A stretch of DNA of 64,000 nt from Halobium salinum (lineage in GTDB: Archaea; Halobacteriota; Halobacteria; Halobacteriales; Haloferacaceae). The DNA lies in contig NZ_JAODIW010000006.1 of the NCBI RefSeq assembly GCF_026586625.1, forward strand, positions 143,408-207,407. The letters run 5' to 3'. Below are positions 15,581-23,438 of the stretch, one piece after another (within the stretch, counting starts at the first letter, position 1; every line of letters begins with the position of its first letter). The position numbers and the translations under genes were made by a program. The notes under the pieces are model-generated. The model saw nothing but the letters and a program-made list of their open reading frames with translations, had not been told where the DNA came from and did not search any database.

Positions 15581-17479
15581 GTGAACGGGGAGTCGTCACC
15601 GGCGACCGACCGCGAACCCGCCGACACCGGCGGGTTCCTCCGCCGGCTTCGAGCCGACCTCGCCGACACACTCACCCGCCGCGGACTGGCCATCGCCGGC
15701 ACGCTCACCGCGCTGGCGCTCGTTTTGTTGTTCTACTACCCGGTCGCGACCGTGTTCGTCGACGCCGTGCTCGTCGAGGGGACGGTCACCCTCGACCCGC
15801 TCGCGCGGGTGCTCACCGACCCGTTCTACGTCGGCTGGGTGGCCGACCTCGTCGCCGACCCGGTCGGGTTCGTCGGGGTCGTCGTCACCGACCCCGCCGC
15901 CGCGTTCGCGGGCGGACTGGGGCTCGTCGGCTTCACCGCCTACCAGGCGCTGCTCTCCACGCTGGCGAGCGTCGCCCTCGGCCTGCCCGGCGCGTGGGTG
16001 CTCGCCCGCTTCGAGTTCCCCGGCCGCCGCACGCTTCGGTCGCTCACCATCCTCCCCTTCGTCCTCCCGGCGGTGATGGTCGCGGTCGGCTTCGTCGCCT
16101 TCTTCGGCGCCGGCGGCCCGCTGAACGGCCTCCTCACCGCACTGGGACTCCCCCGTCTCGGCCTCCTCTACACCCTCCCGGCCATCGTCGTCGCCCACGC
16201 GTTCTACAACGCGCCGCTCGTCACCCGCCTGACGACGGCGGCGTGGGAGGGCGTCGACGCCCGGACCGTCGAGACCGCCCGGAGCCTCGGCGCCTCGCCG
16301 ACGCGGGCGTTCAGGGACGTAGTGCTGCCACAGCTCCTGCCGGCGGTTCTCGTGAGCGCGACGCTGACGTTCGTGTTCACCTTCGCCTCCTTCCCCATCG
16401 TGCTCGCGCTCGGCGGGTTCCAGTTCGCCACCGTCGAGGTGTGGGTGTACAAGCTCGCGAACGACCTGAACTACGCCGAGGCGGCGGCGCTGGCGACCGT
16501 CGAGACCGCCCTCTCCATCACGCTCACGTACCTCTACCTCCGCTTCGAGGCCCGACAGGGCGGCGGCGGGCGCGGCGTCAGACCGCTCGACCGCAGACCC
16601 CTCCTCCCCGCGGACTGGACCCCGAAGGCGACGGCGACCCGCCTCGCCGTTCTCGGCTACGCGCTCGTCGCCGCGCTGGTGTTCCTCGGTCCCCTCGTCA
16701 GCATGGTCGTCGCCTCCGTGGCCGGCGCCGAGGGGGTCACCCTCCGTAACTACGCCTTCCTGCTCGAACGCCAGCAGACCGGGGCGAGCTTCCAGGTGAA
16801 ACCCTTCACCGCCGTCGTCAACTCCGTCGGCTTCGCGGTCGGCGCCCTCCTGCTTGCTCTGCCGATGGGGGTCGCGGTCGCGGCCGCCACGACACGTCGC
16901 TTCCGGGGCCGGAAGGTCGTCGACGCCCTCGCGATGGCCCCCTTCGCGGTGTCGGGCATCGTCGTCGGACTCGGTCTCCTCCGCGGACTCGTCTTCGGCG
17001 TCGAGGTCTTCGGCGTCCGGCTCTCCGTCGGCGGTCCGGTCGCCATCGTCGCCGCTCACGCCGTCGCCGCCTACCCCTTCGTCACCCGGAACGTCGCGCC
17101 GGCGCTCGGCGGCCTCGACCGACGGCTCGTCGAATCCGCCCGGAGCCTCGGCGCGAGTCGGACCCGGGCGCTCCTCGACGTGGAACTCCCGCTCGTCTGG
17201 CCGGGCGTCGTCGCCGGTGCGGCCTTCGCCGTCGCCATCAGCGTCGGCGAGTTCGACTCGACGGTCGTACTCGCCAGCGGCGCCGAGAGCTACACCATGC
17301 CCGTCGCCGTCGAACGACTCCTGGGTCGGCGGCTCGGTCCCGCCACGGCGATGGGCGTCGTGCTCCTCGTCGTGACGAGCCTGAGCTTCGTCGTCGTCGA
17401 GCGCTTCGGCGAGCGCGCGGGAGAACGAGAGCGGGAGGGCGCCGACACCGACCGGGACGGAGGTGCCTTCGGCCGATGA
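15581..17479 (+). CDS. ABC transporter permease, two fused membrane domains (iron/thiamine type)
   Basis: A 632-residue permease with two binding-protein-dependent transport domains in one chain, each with about six helices. The cytoplasmic coupling (EAA) motifs are visible as ETARSLGASPTRAF in the first half and ESARSLGASRTRALLD in the second. This fused layout is that of FbpB- and ThiP-type importers of ferric iron or thiamine. GTG 15581 (VNGESSPATD) is the likely start; earlier in-frame codons encode unlikely sequence. It overlaps the ATPase gene by four nucleotides (ATGA), so the pair is translationally coupled. No substrate-binding protein gene is adjacent. Confidence 0.9.
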   Translation: MNGESSPATDREPADTGGFLRRLRADLADTLTRRGLAIAGTLTALALVLLFYYPVATVFVDAVLVEGTVTLDPLARVLTDPFYVGWVADLVADPVGFVGVVVTDPAAAFAGGLGLVGFTAYQALLSTLASVALGLPGAWVLARFEFPGRRTLRSLTILPFVLPAVMVAVGFVAFFGAGGPLNGLLTALGLPRLGLLYTLPAIVVAHAFYNAPLVTRLTTAAWEGVDARTVETARSLGASPTRAFRDVVLPQLLPAVLVSATLTFVFTFASFPIVLALGGFQFATVEVWVYKLANDLNYAEAAALATVETALSITLTYLYLRFEARQGGGGRGVRPLDRRPLLPADWTPKATATRLAVLGYALVAALVFLGPLVSMVVASVAGAEGVTLRNYAFLLERQQTGASFQVKPFTAVVNSVGFAVGALLLALPMGVAVAAATTRRFRGRKVVDALAMAPFAVSGIVVGLGLLRGLVFGVEVFGVRLSVGGPVAIVAAHAVAAYPFVTRNVAPALGGLDRRLVESARSLGASRTRALLDVELPLVWPGVVAGAAFAVAISVGEFDSTVVLASGAESYTMPVAVERLLGRRLGPATAMGVVLLVVTSLSFVVVERFGERAGEREREGADTDRDGGAFGR

Positions 17480-18636
17480 CCGACGTCCATCTCGACGGCG
17501 TCACGAAGGAGTACGCGGGCTCGACGGCCCTCTCGGAGCTCTCCCTCCACGTCGAGGACGGGGAGTTCTTCACGCTCGTCGGCCCCTCCGGCTGCGGGAA
17601 GACCACGACGCTCCGACTGCTCGCCGGATTCGAGTCGCCGACCGAGGGTCGGGTCAGGTTCGGCGACGACGACGTGGCCGGCGTCCCGCCTGAGGACCGC
17701 CGGGTCGGCGTCGTCTTTCAGAACTACGCGCTGTTCCCGCACATGAGCGTCGCCGAGAACGTCGCCTACGGCCTCCGGTTCTCCGAGCCGCCGGACGGCC
17801 AGTCGAAAGCGGCGCGCGTCGCCGACCTGCTCGACCTCGTCGACCTCTCGGGGATGGGCGAGCGCGAGCCGGACGCCCTCTCCGGCGGCCAGCAACAGCG
17901 CGTCGCCATCGCCCGGGCGTTGGCGCCCGGCCCCCACCTCCTCCTGCTCGACGAGCCCATGAGCGCACTCGACGCCCGGCTCCGCGAGCGCCTGCGGGTG
18001 CAGGTGAAGGAACTGCAGTCCGACCTCGGCGTGACGACCGTCTACGTCACTCACGACCAGGAGGAGGCCCTCGCCGTCTCCGACCGCGTGGCCGTGCTCC
18101 ACGACGGGCGGCTCGAACAGGTCGGCACCCCGCGCGACGTGTACCGTCGGCCCGCCACCCGGTTCGTCGCCGAGTTCGTCGGCGACAACAACGTGTTCGA
18201 GGGCGAAGTCGTCGACTCGGCCGTCGCCGACACCGGAACCGCGACGCCGACAACTGCACACGACACGTCGGTTTCTCCACTCGAAACGAAGGAGGTCACG
18301 GTGCGCGTGAACGGGACACGGTTCGCGCTCGCGGCGGAGCCGGCGGCCGACGAAGCCGAGAGTGCGGACGCGAGGTCGGTGTCGGCCGGCGACACGCTCA
18401 CCTTCTGTGTCCGGCCCGAGCATCTCCGACTCGGTACGGCACGGGAGCGCGGCGACGACTCGTGGAACCGCTTCGAGGCGACGGTCGCGAGCGCGGAGTT
18501 CCTCGGCGAGCGCACTCGCGTCCACCTCGACTGGGACGGCACGCCGGTGACGGTTCGGCTCGACGCCTTCGAGGGGGAGCCGGGCGACCGCGTCACGGTG
18601 GGCTTCGACGCGGACGCGACGCGGCTGCTCGACTGA
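17476..18636 (+). CDS. ABC transporter ATP-binding protein (iron/thiamine/polyamine type)
   Basis: A 386-residue ATPase that powers the upstream permease. Walker A GPSGCGKTT at about 36-44, Q-loop VVFQNYALFPH, signature LSGGQQQR, Walker B LLLLDEPMSALD and switch His in VYVTHDQEEAL are all intact. Residues past about 235 form a regulatory TOBE-type domain, here with a long Asp/Thr-rich insertion. The gene starts inside the last codons of the permease. The domain layout is that of the CysA/PotA/FbpC group; the substrate remains undetermined. Confidence 0.94.
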   Translation: MTDVHLDGVTKEYAGSTALSELSLHVEDGEFFTLVGPSGCGKTTTLRLLAGFESPTEGRVRFGDDDVAGVPPEDRRVGVVFQNYALFPHMSVAENVAYGLRFSEPPDGQSKAARVADLLDLVDLSGMGEREPDALSGGQQQRVAIARALAPGPHLLLLDEPMSALDARLRERLRVQVKELQSDLGVTTVYVTHDQEEALAVSDRVAVLHDGRLEQVGTPRDVYRRPATRFVAEFVGDNNVFEGEVVDSAVADTGTATPTTAHDTSVSPLETKEVTVRVNGTRFALAAEPAADEAESADARSVSAGDTLTFCVRPEHLRLGTARERGDDSWNRFEATVASAEFLGERTRVHLDWDGTPVTVRLDAFEGEPGDRVTVGFDADATRLLD

Positions 18637-18772
18637 CCGCCCGTCCTCGACCGACGGCTCCGAAGCCGACCACTGAAGCCACTTCCCGCTCCGGCCGATT
18701 TCAAGACACTGGGAACCGCTTCGGGCGTTTTTGGGGGGTCGACCCGAACGTCCACACGCGAGGTAACCGCCG

Positions 18773-19303
18773 ATGGCTAACCGACAACTCGACGCGGAAC
18801 TGTTCGGTCGACGCACCGAGTTCGAGTACTCGGAGGCGTGGGTGGGGTACGCCCTGCTCGGTCTCCGACTGGTGATGGGGTGGACGCTGTTCTACGCCGG
18901 TATCACGAAGGTGCTGGACCCGACGTGGAGCGCCGAGGGGTTCCTGTTGAACGCCATCCCCGAGGGGAACCCGTTCGTCGGGTTCTGGGCGACCCTCGCG
19001 AGTGACTGGCTGTGGCTCGTCGACCCGTTGAACGCGTGGGGGCTGACGCTGGTCGGTCTCGCACTCCTCCTCGGGGCCGTCGTCCGCTGGGCGGCGTTCT
19101 GGGGTGCGGTGATGATGCTGTTTTACTGGGCGGCCAGCCTGCCGTTGGCGAACGGAATCGTCGTCGACGACCACGTCGTGTACGCCCTGTTGCTGTTCGG
19201 TCTCGGGGCGTTCGGAGCGGGCCGAATCCTCGGTCTCGACGCCGTCCTCGAACGGACCGACCTCGTCGAACGCCACCCTCGGCTCCGGACGCTACTCGGG
19301 TGA
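18773..19303 (+). CDS. DoxX family membrane protein
   Basis: A 176-residue protein with four transmembrane helices. It starts with a soluble 25-residue segment, and the first helix ends in the family pattern with F-Y-A-G-x-x-K-V-L-D (about 41-50). DoxX-type proteins are small quinone-reactive or redox-linked membrane subunits; haloarchaea carry several of unknown partners. The longer extracellular loop between helices 1 and 2 (about 52-72) and the second helix with D-W-L-W-L-V-D-P match the haloarchaeal subgroup. It stands alone 136 nt after the ABC ATPase gene. Confidence 0.88.
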   Translation: MANRQLDAELFGRRTEFEYSEAWVGYALLGLRLVMGWTLFYAGITKVLDPTWSAEGFLLNAIPEGNPFVGFWATLASDWLWLVDPLNAWGLTLVGLALLLGAVVRWAAFWGAVMMLFYWAASLPLANGIVVDDHVVYALLLFGLGAFGAGRILGLDAVLERTDLVERHPRLRTLLG

Positions 19304-19398
19304 GCGGGTCGAGAAGCGGGGGCGCCGTCTCGGCTGTCCGGCCGAGACTGCTCGGGTCGGCTCGGTCCGAGTCGGCGACGACGGCGTCTCGGACGCCG

Positions 19399-19725
19399 CT
19401 ATCGCGAGTCGTTCTCATGGTCCGCGACCGTGTCGAGGAGCGACAGGAGCCCCTCGAAGGCGGGTCCGCGGCGGACCGCGTCCTCGTCGGCGTCCCACTC
19501 GACGAACCCTCTCTCGGCGAGCGTGGGGAGGTGGACGTGGTGCAGTTCTACGAGCGTCGACTTCCGGTGTTCTCCGTTCGCTTCCGGAACCAACGTCCCC
19601 GCCGCGAGGGCGTCGCCGGTTCGGTCGGTCCGGTCGGCGACCTCTCGGACCACGTGGCGACGGAGCGGCTCGCTGAGCGTACTGAGCTTGGCGTCGAGCG
19701 ACGGCGAACGGACAGTCTGTGACAT
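19399..19725 (-). CDS. Winged-helix regulator (DUF7344-like)
   Basis: A 108-residue protein starting MSQTVRSPSLDAKLSTLSEPLRR. The pattern, a helix with L-S-E-P-L-R-R-H-V-V-R-E, a middle helix with HRKSTLVELHHVHLPTLAERGFV and a wing-like W-D-A-D-E-D-A-V, is that of the haloarchaeal winged-helix family DUF7344, often found as small transcription regulators. The downstream part (LLSLLDTVADHEN) would be the dimerising helix. It is a single gene between DoxX (convergent) and the methyltransferase. Confidence 0.75.
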   Translation of the reverse strand: MSQTVRSPSLDAKLSTLSEPLRRHVVREVADRTDRTGDALAAGTLVPEANGEHRKSTLVELHHVHLPTLAERGFVEWDADEDAVRRGPAFEGLLSLLDTVADHENDSR

Positions 19726-19937
19726 TGGTGTGGACTCCTACGGAACGAGGTGCTGTGGAGTCCCGCGCGACGGCCGCGCGAAGAGAACGGTCGGCGTTCA
19801 AGCGGCCCCTCCATCGTCGGGGCACGAACGCACAGAGGCATTCCGGGTTCCGTACTCTGTCGCAGTCTCCCACACTCAAAAGCCTTTCAATAACGAAACC
19901 GGACGTTCTCCACCGGATACGTTTCCGGAGCCTCACA

Positions 19938-20657
19938 CTACGGCGCGACGCCGACGGTCAGCAGCGTGCCGAACGTGCGGTAGCGCTCGACCATCGCCTC
20001 GCGACTCTCCCACTCGTCGGTCGGGAACTCCTCGGCCGACGGGATGTCGACCTCCCGGTCGGCGACGTTGTCCTGCTCGGCGACGTGGAGGCCGGCCCGA
20101 CGGAACGCCTCGCGGTACTCCCGCGCGGACCACCGGGTCATCTCCACCTCGATGTTCTCCTGCCAGGCGTGGGAGTGGACGTTCTCCTCGTAGTAGTTGA
20201 CGGCGCAGTAGAACGTGCCGCCCGGCTTCAACACGCGAGCCACCTCTTCGAGCGTGTGGTCGGGGTCCGCGGCGTAGTAGAACGCCTCCATTGTGAACAC
20301 GTGGTCCAGCGAGTCGTCGGCGAACGGGAGTTCGTCGAAGTCGCCGACGAGGAAGCCGAGGTCGTCGTACCCCTCGGTGTCGGCGTCGCCGGCGTCTCCG
20401 GCGTCCCCGTGCGTGTACAACCGCGCGTTGCGAGCCATCTCGGGGGAGCCGTCGAGGCCGTACCCGCGGCCGATTCCCTTCGTCTCGCGGAGGGCGCGGA
20501 GGGCGTACCCGCTCCCGGTGCCGAGGTCGAGCACGCGGTCGCCGGCTTCGACCGGCATCCGTGCCAGCACGTGCTTCGCGGTGTGCCAGTGGCGCTCCTC
20601 CATCCCCTTGTCGCGGCCCTCGGCCGCCCAGGCGTCGAACTCCTCGCGTACGCTCAT
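19938..20657 (-). CDS. Class I SAM-dependent methyltransferase
   Basis: A 239-residue methyltransferase. The SAM-binding motif I, VLDLGTGSGYALRAL, lies at about 40-54, the acidic motif II region (GYGLDGSPEMA) at about 63-73, and motif IV (FLVGDFDELPFADDSLDHVFTMEAFYY) at about 98-124 is of the UbiE/Methyltransf_11 type. The substrate is unknown. Start MSVREEFDAW at ATG 20657 has a TATA-like GAGTAAAG on the opposite strand about 26 nt upstream; the long in-frame extension is an artefact. Confidence 0.92.
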   Translation of the reverse strand: MSVREEFDAWAAEGRDKGMEERHWHTAKHVLARMPVEAGDRVLDLGTGSGYALRALRETKGIGRGYGLDGSPEMARNARLYTHGDAGDAGDADTEGYDDLGFLVGDFDELPFADDSLDHVFTMEAFYYAADPDHTLEEVARVLKPGGTFYCAVNYYEENVHSHAWQENIEVEMTRWSAREYREAFRRAGLHVAEQDNVADREVDIPSAEEFPTDEWESREAMVERYRTFGTLLTVGVAP

Positions 20658-20879
20658 CGTCGGAGGGTGGCGCGGCGGGGAGTAAAGCGGTTCGGAGCCG
20701 TGTCGAGTGCCGCCGCTGCCCGGTCGACCCGGACCGCTTCCGGCGATGAGCGCCCCGTCCTCGTCACCCGCACGCGTCGTCGGTTCGCGTCGTCCGTACG
20801 GGGACGCTGACGCACACGAGCCGTACTCCGCCCTGACAGGAACGACGAACGGCCGCCGTCGGCGGGTCGGCGCGAGGGG

Positions 20880-20888
20880 TTTTAATCC
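20880..20888 (+). promoter_or_regulatory. TATA box of the DUF2391 gene
   Basis: TTTTAATCC centred 25 nt before the ATG at 20909, matching leaderless haloarchaeal promoters. Confidence 0.6.
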
Positions 20889-20908
20889 GGTCACCACGAG
20901 GGGCCGGT

Positions 20909-21373
20909 ATGGTCGGAAAGCGACGTCGATTCGCCATCGCCGACACGGCCCAGCAGGTGGTCGGGGGGTTCCTGTTGGCGGGTCCGTTCGTCGTCACCGA
21001 GGAGGTGTGGGTGCTCGCGCGGAGCATGTCGTGGATGCAGGGCGTCATCACGGTCGCCATCGTACTCGCGGTCGGCTACGGGGCGCTGTACAAGGCCGAC
21101 GACCGCAACCCCGACCGCGAGGCCGAGTTCGGTGGGGTGCCGCTCCGGTACATCTCGCTCATCGCCGTCTCCTACCTCTCGGTGTTCATCCTCGCGCTGG
21201 CGTTCGACGCGCCGGGGACGTTTCTGGCGGACATGGTCGAGGCCGACCCCGCCGCGTACCAGTTCCTCGGGATGGTGTTCAGCCCCGCCGTCCTGTGGGT
21301 CACGCTCAAGGCGACGAGCGTCGGCGCCGTCTTCAGCGTCATCGGGGCGGCCACCGCGGACAGCGTGTTCTGA
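20909..21373 (+). CDS. DUF2391 integral membrane protein
   Basis: A 154-residue membrane protein with four hydrophobic helices (about 14-34, 42-60, 76-98, 120-148). The opening, a short basic head then DTAQQVVGGFLLAGPFVVTEEVW, is typical of the DUF2391/TIGR02587 family of putative integral membrane proteins found in haloarchaea and some bacteria. Function unknown. The leaderless TATA geometry supports the ATG at 20909. Confidence 0.85.
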   Translation: MVGKRRRFAIADTAQQVVGGFLLAGPFVVTEEVWVLARSMSWMQGVITVAIVLAVGYGALYKADDRNPDREAEFGGVPLRYISLIAVSYLSVFILALAFDAPGTFLADMVEADPAAYQFLGMVFSPAVLWVTLKATSVGAVFSVIGAATADSVF

Positions 21374-21486
21374 CCCTCCGCGGTCGCTTCTCTCGCGCTC
21401 GCGTGACGCGACCGACTGCCCAACACCCCGTCGCGGTCCCCGAACGGAGGCCACATCCTTAAGTCGGCTCGGTCGGTTCTCCGGGT

Positions 21487-22065
21487 ATGGACTACGCCCT
21501 CGCCATCGAGGACGCGCCGGAGACGATTCCGGGCGGGACGAGTCTGCTCTTGCTCCATCCGAGTATCAGCGAGACCGACCGGATCGACACGGAGTTCCTG
21601 AAGACCGACACCGACGCGTTCTTCGTCATCTCGACGCGCACCACGGCCCGCGAGGTGCTCCAAAAGCTCGAACACTACGACGTGGACGAGTCCAAGGCCG
21701 TCGTCCTCGACACCCTCTCCGTCGAGCGGGGGTACTCCCGGCGCAGTAGCCAGAACGTCCACTACGTCTCCGCGCCGGACGACTTAGACGGCATCATCGA
21801 GCAGACCCGGAACTTCCTCGACACACACGAGGGGAAACTGCGCGTCAGCGTCGACTCCCTGACCGAGATGGCCTACTACGCCGACGAGGACCGCGCCTAC
21901 GAGGCCGCCGAGAAGCTCACCGACCTGCTCGAAGAACACGACGCGGTCGGCATCTTCCACCTCTCCAGTGAGGTCCACGACGAGGAGACCCTCGACCGGT
22001 TCCGAACCCTCTTCGACGGCGTCGTCGACCTCCACGAGGACGGGACGGTCTCCTACGAGGACTGA
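21487..22065 (+). CDS. RecA/KaiC-like haloarchaeal protein without a P-loop
   Basis: A 192-residue acidic protein starting MDYALAIEDAPETIPGGTSL. The order of segments, a first beta strand LLLLHPSIS, a second FFVISTRTTAREVLQKL, then strands around VVLDTLS and LRVSVDSLTEMAYYAD, follows the KaiC/RecA fold of haloarchaeal regulators, but the Walker A loop is replaced by GGTSLLLLHP, so ATP binding is unlikely. I recall such proteins as a haloarchaeal domain of unknown function (DUF7090 type); not confirmed. A TATA-like CCTTAAG is centred 28 nt upstream. Confidence 0.75.
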   Translation: MDYALAIEDAPETIPGGTSLLLLHPSISETDRIDTEFLKTDTDAFFVISTRTTAREVLQKLEHYDVDESKAVVLDTLSVERGYSRRSSQNVHYVSAPDDLDGIIEQTRNFLDTHEGKLRVSVDSLTEMAYYADEDRAYEAAEKLTDLLEEHDAVGIFHLSSEVHDEETLDRFRTLFDGVVDLHEDGTVSYED

Positions 22066-22140
22066 TTCGGTCGACGACGACGGCGACGTGGTCCCCGCCC
22101 GGCCGTGCGCTCTTGCTCTCCGACGCGCCTTCGATGCTCG

Positions 22141-22923
22141 CTACTCTCGAAGCTGTGCGAACGTCTTCTCCGCCCAACGGACGGCGTAGTCGGCGCCGTG
22201 GTCGCGATAGGCGGCCGTGTCCAGCGCGTCGAACGGCGCCGGCAGGTCGAGGCCGTGCTTGACGGCGGAGCAGGCGTACTCCGTCGCCGCCGCGAACTCG
22301 GTCTCGCCGCGGGCGACCTCGCCGGGAAGGCCCGGTAGTCGTCCCGACAACCGCTCGCCGGCGTCGGCCCAGGCATCGTACAGCCGGGGGTGGTCGGTCT
22401 CCCACGACCGGAAGGCCCCTCTCGTCTGCAGTCCGACCCACGCCTCGTACAGCGCGCCGGCGACCTGGTACAGCGCGACCGGGCCGAGCCCGACCGCGTC
22501 GTCGAGGTCGCGGTAGCGCGCGCCGAAGAAGGGGAGCGCGTGTTCGGGGACGTCGAGGCCGACCTGGACGAACGCCTCGGCGAACAGGAAGTCGAGGAAC
22601 TCCTCCGGGGTCCCCTCGGCGCGTTTCTTCGCCAGCACCGTCGGCGGCGTCGTCTGGCGTGTCCAGACGACGGTGCCGTCGCCGGGCATCCCGACGGTGA
22701 ACGTCCCGCTCGCGTACTGTTTCAGAAGCGCGGGTGCGTCCTCGGGGAGCCACTCGCTTGGGTACGACGCCGGCGAGAGCGAGTCGGCGAGCAGGCCGAG
22801 CTCCTCGGCGCTGGCCGGCGGGAGCGTCTCGAAGTCGGCGTCGACGTCGAGCACGAGACAGTCCGGCGCGTGCTCGTCGCGAACGGCCGATAGGTCCTCC
22901 GGGAGCGAACGCTGTGAGAACAT
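22141..22923 (-). CDS. Conserved haloarchaeal protein
   Basis: A 260-residue acidic soluble protein, starting MFSQRSLPEDLSAVRDEHAPD. It has no transmembrane segment or known catalytic motif. The middle part is Phe/Tyr/Leu-rich and helical. I recall a haloarchaeal family with the same opening (a DUF of the 7089 type) but cannot verify it. It follows the 29-residue membrane peptide gene by 17 nt on the same strand, implying one transcript. Confidence 0.75.
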   Translation of the reverse strand: MFSQRSLPEDLSAVRDEHAPDCLVLDVDADFETLPPASAEELGLLADSLSPASYPSEWLPEDAPALLKQYASGTFTVGMPGDGTVVWTRQTTPPTVLAKKRAEGTPEEFLDFLFAEAFVQVGLDVPEHALPFFGARYRDLDDAVGLGPVALYQVAGALYEAWVGLQTRGAFRSWETDHPRLYDAWADAGERLSGRLPGLPGEVARGETEFAAATEYACSAVKHGLDLPAPFDALDTAAYRDHGADYAVRWAEKTFAQLRE

Positions 22924-22940
22924 CTCGGTCGTGTGTCGTA

Positions 22941-23030
22941 CTACGCGAGTGCGGTCAGCAGGATAATCAGGACCGCGAGCACCGCCGAGACACCGATGGT
23001 TCCGAGCACGATCTTCGTCGCTTGACTCAT
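22941..23030 (-). CDS. Single-pass membrane microprotein (29 residues)
   Basis: A complete small frame, MSQATKIVLGTIGVSAVLAV followed by LIILLTALA and a stop, encodes a polar head of six residues and one transmembrane helix covering nearly all the rest. The start at 23030 has a TATA-like TTTTAAGC on the minus strand (23058-23066) at leaderless-to-short-leader distance. The next gene begins 17 nt after its stop, so it heads a two-gene unit. I have seen similar 28-30 residue proteins annotated in haloarchaea; their role is unknown, plausibly a membrane anchor for the downstream product. Confidence 0.75.
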   Translation of the reverse strand: MSQATKIVLGTIGVSAVLAVLIILLTALA

Positions 23031-23438
23031 CGTCTCACAGTGGTGTGGGGAGGGCGCTTAAAAGCTTCAGTCCTCGATTCTCGTTTCGTTCGGTCTCGGT
23101 GGTTCGGCTCCGATTGCAGTCGGATTCCAGTGTGCACCGGCGATAGTAGCCCAGCAGCGCCCCGCGCTCTCGCCCTTCGTGAGTCCACCAGGTTCCACAA
23201 CCACGCCGTTCCCAGCCGATTCGCTCGGCCGCCCTCGCAGCGAGACCTCCGGTCCCCGCTCGTCCTCCGTGTTCCCGTGAGGCGAAGACGAACGGGAGCC
23301 AGTGAGACGAGCGAAGCGAGTCTCGCGTCGGCGAGCCGTCGGAGTTGGGGAGGCGCGAGGCTGCAGTGCTGTGGGTGGGTCCCTTTCGAGAGTCCTCCTC
23401 TTCCTCGTGGCACCATCGTCAACTCTCCCGGCCCGAAC
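23031..23438. other. 408-bp interval between genes
   Basis: Holds the promoter of the membrane microprotein at the left, family 1 element copy B, and at 23371-23398 a GTGGGTGGGT-CCCTTTCGAGAG string that looks like the two ends of the family 2 hairpin element joined with its centre missing. No gene is seen. Confidence 0.6.
23140..23366. repeat. Dispersed structured intergenic element, family 1, copy B
   Basis: Shares with copy A (31575-31812) the blocks GCCCAGCA (23149-23156), AGTCCACCAGG (23182-23192), CCCAGCCGATTC (23211-23222) and GTTGGGGAGG (23344-23353), in the same order and nearly the same spacing. The second-last and last blocks can pair (TCCCAGC with GTTGGGG), closing a roughly 120-nt arm. 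Interiors differ in sequence yet both are rich in inverted repeats. Not coding. Confidence 0.75.
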
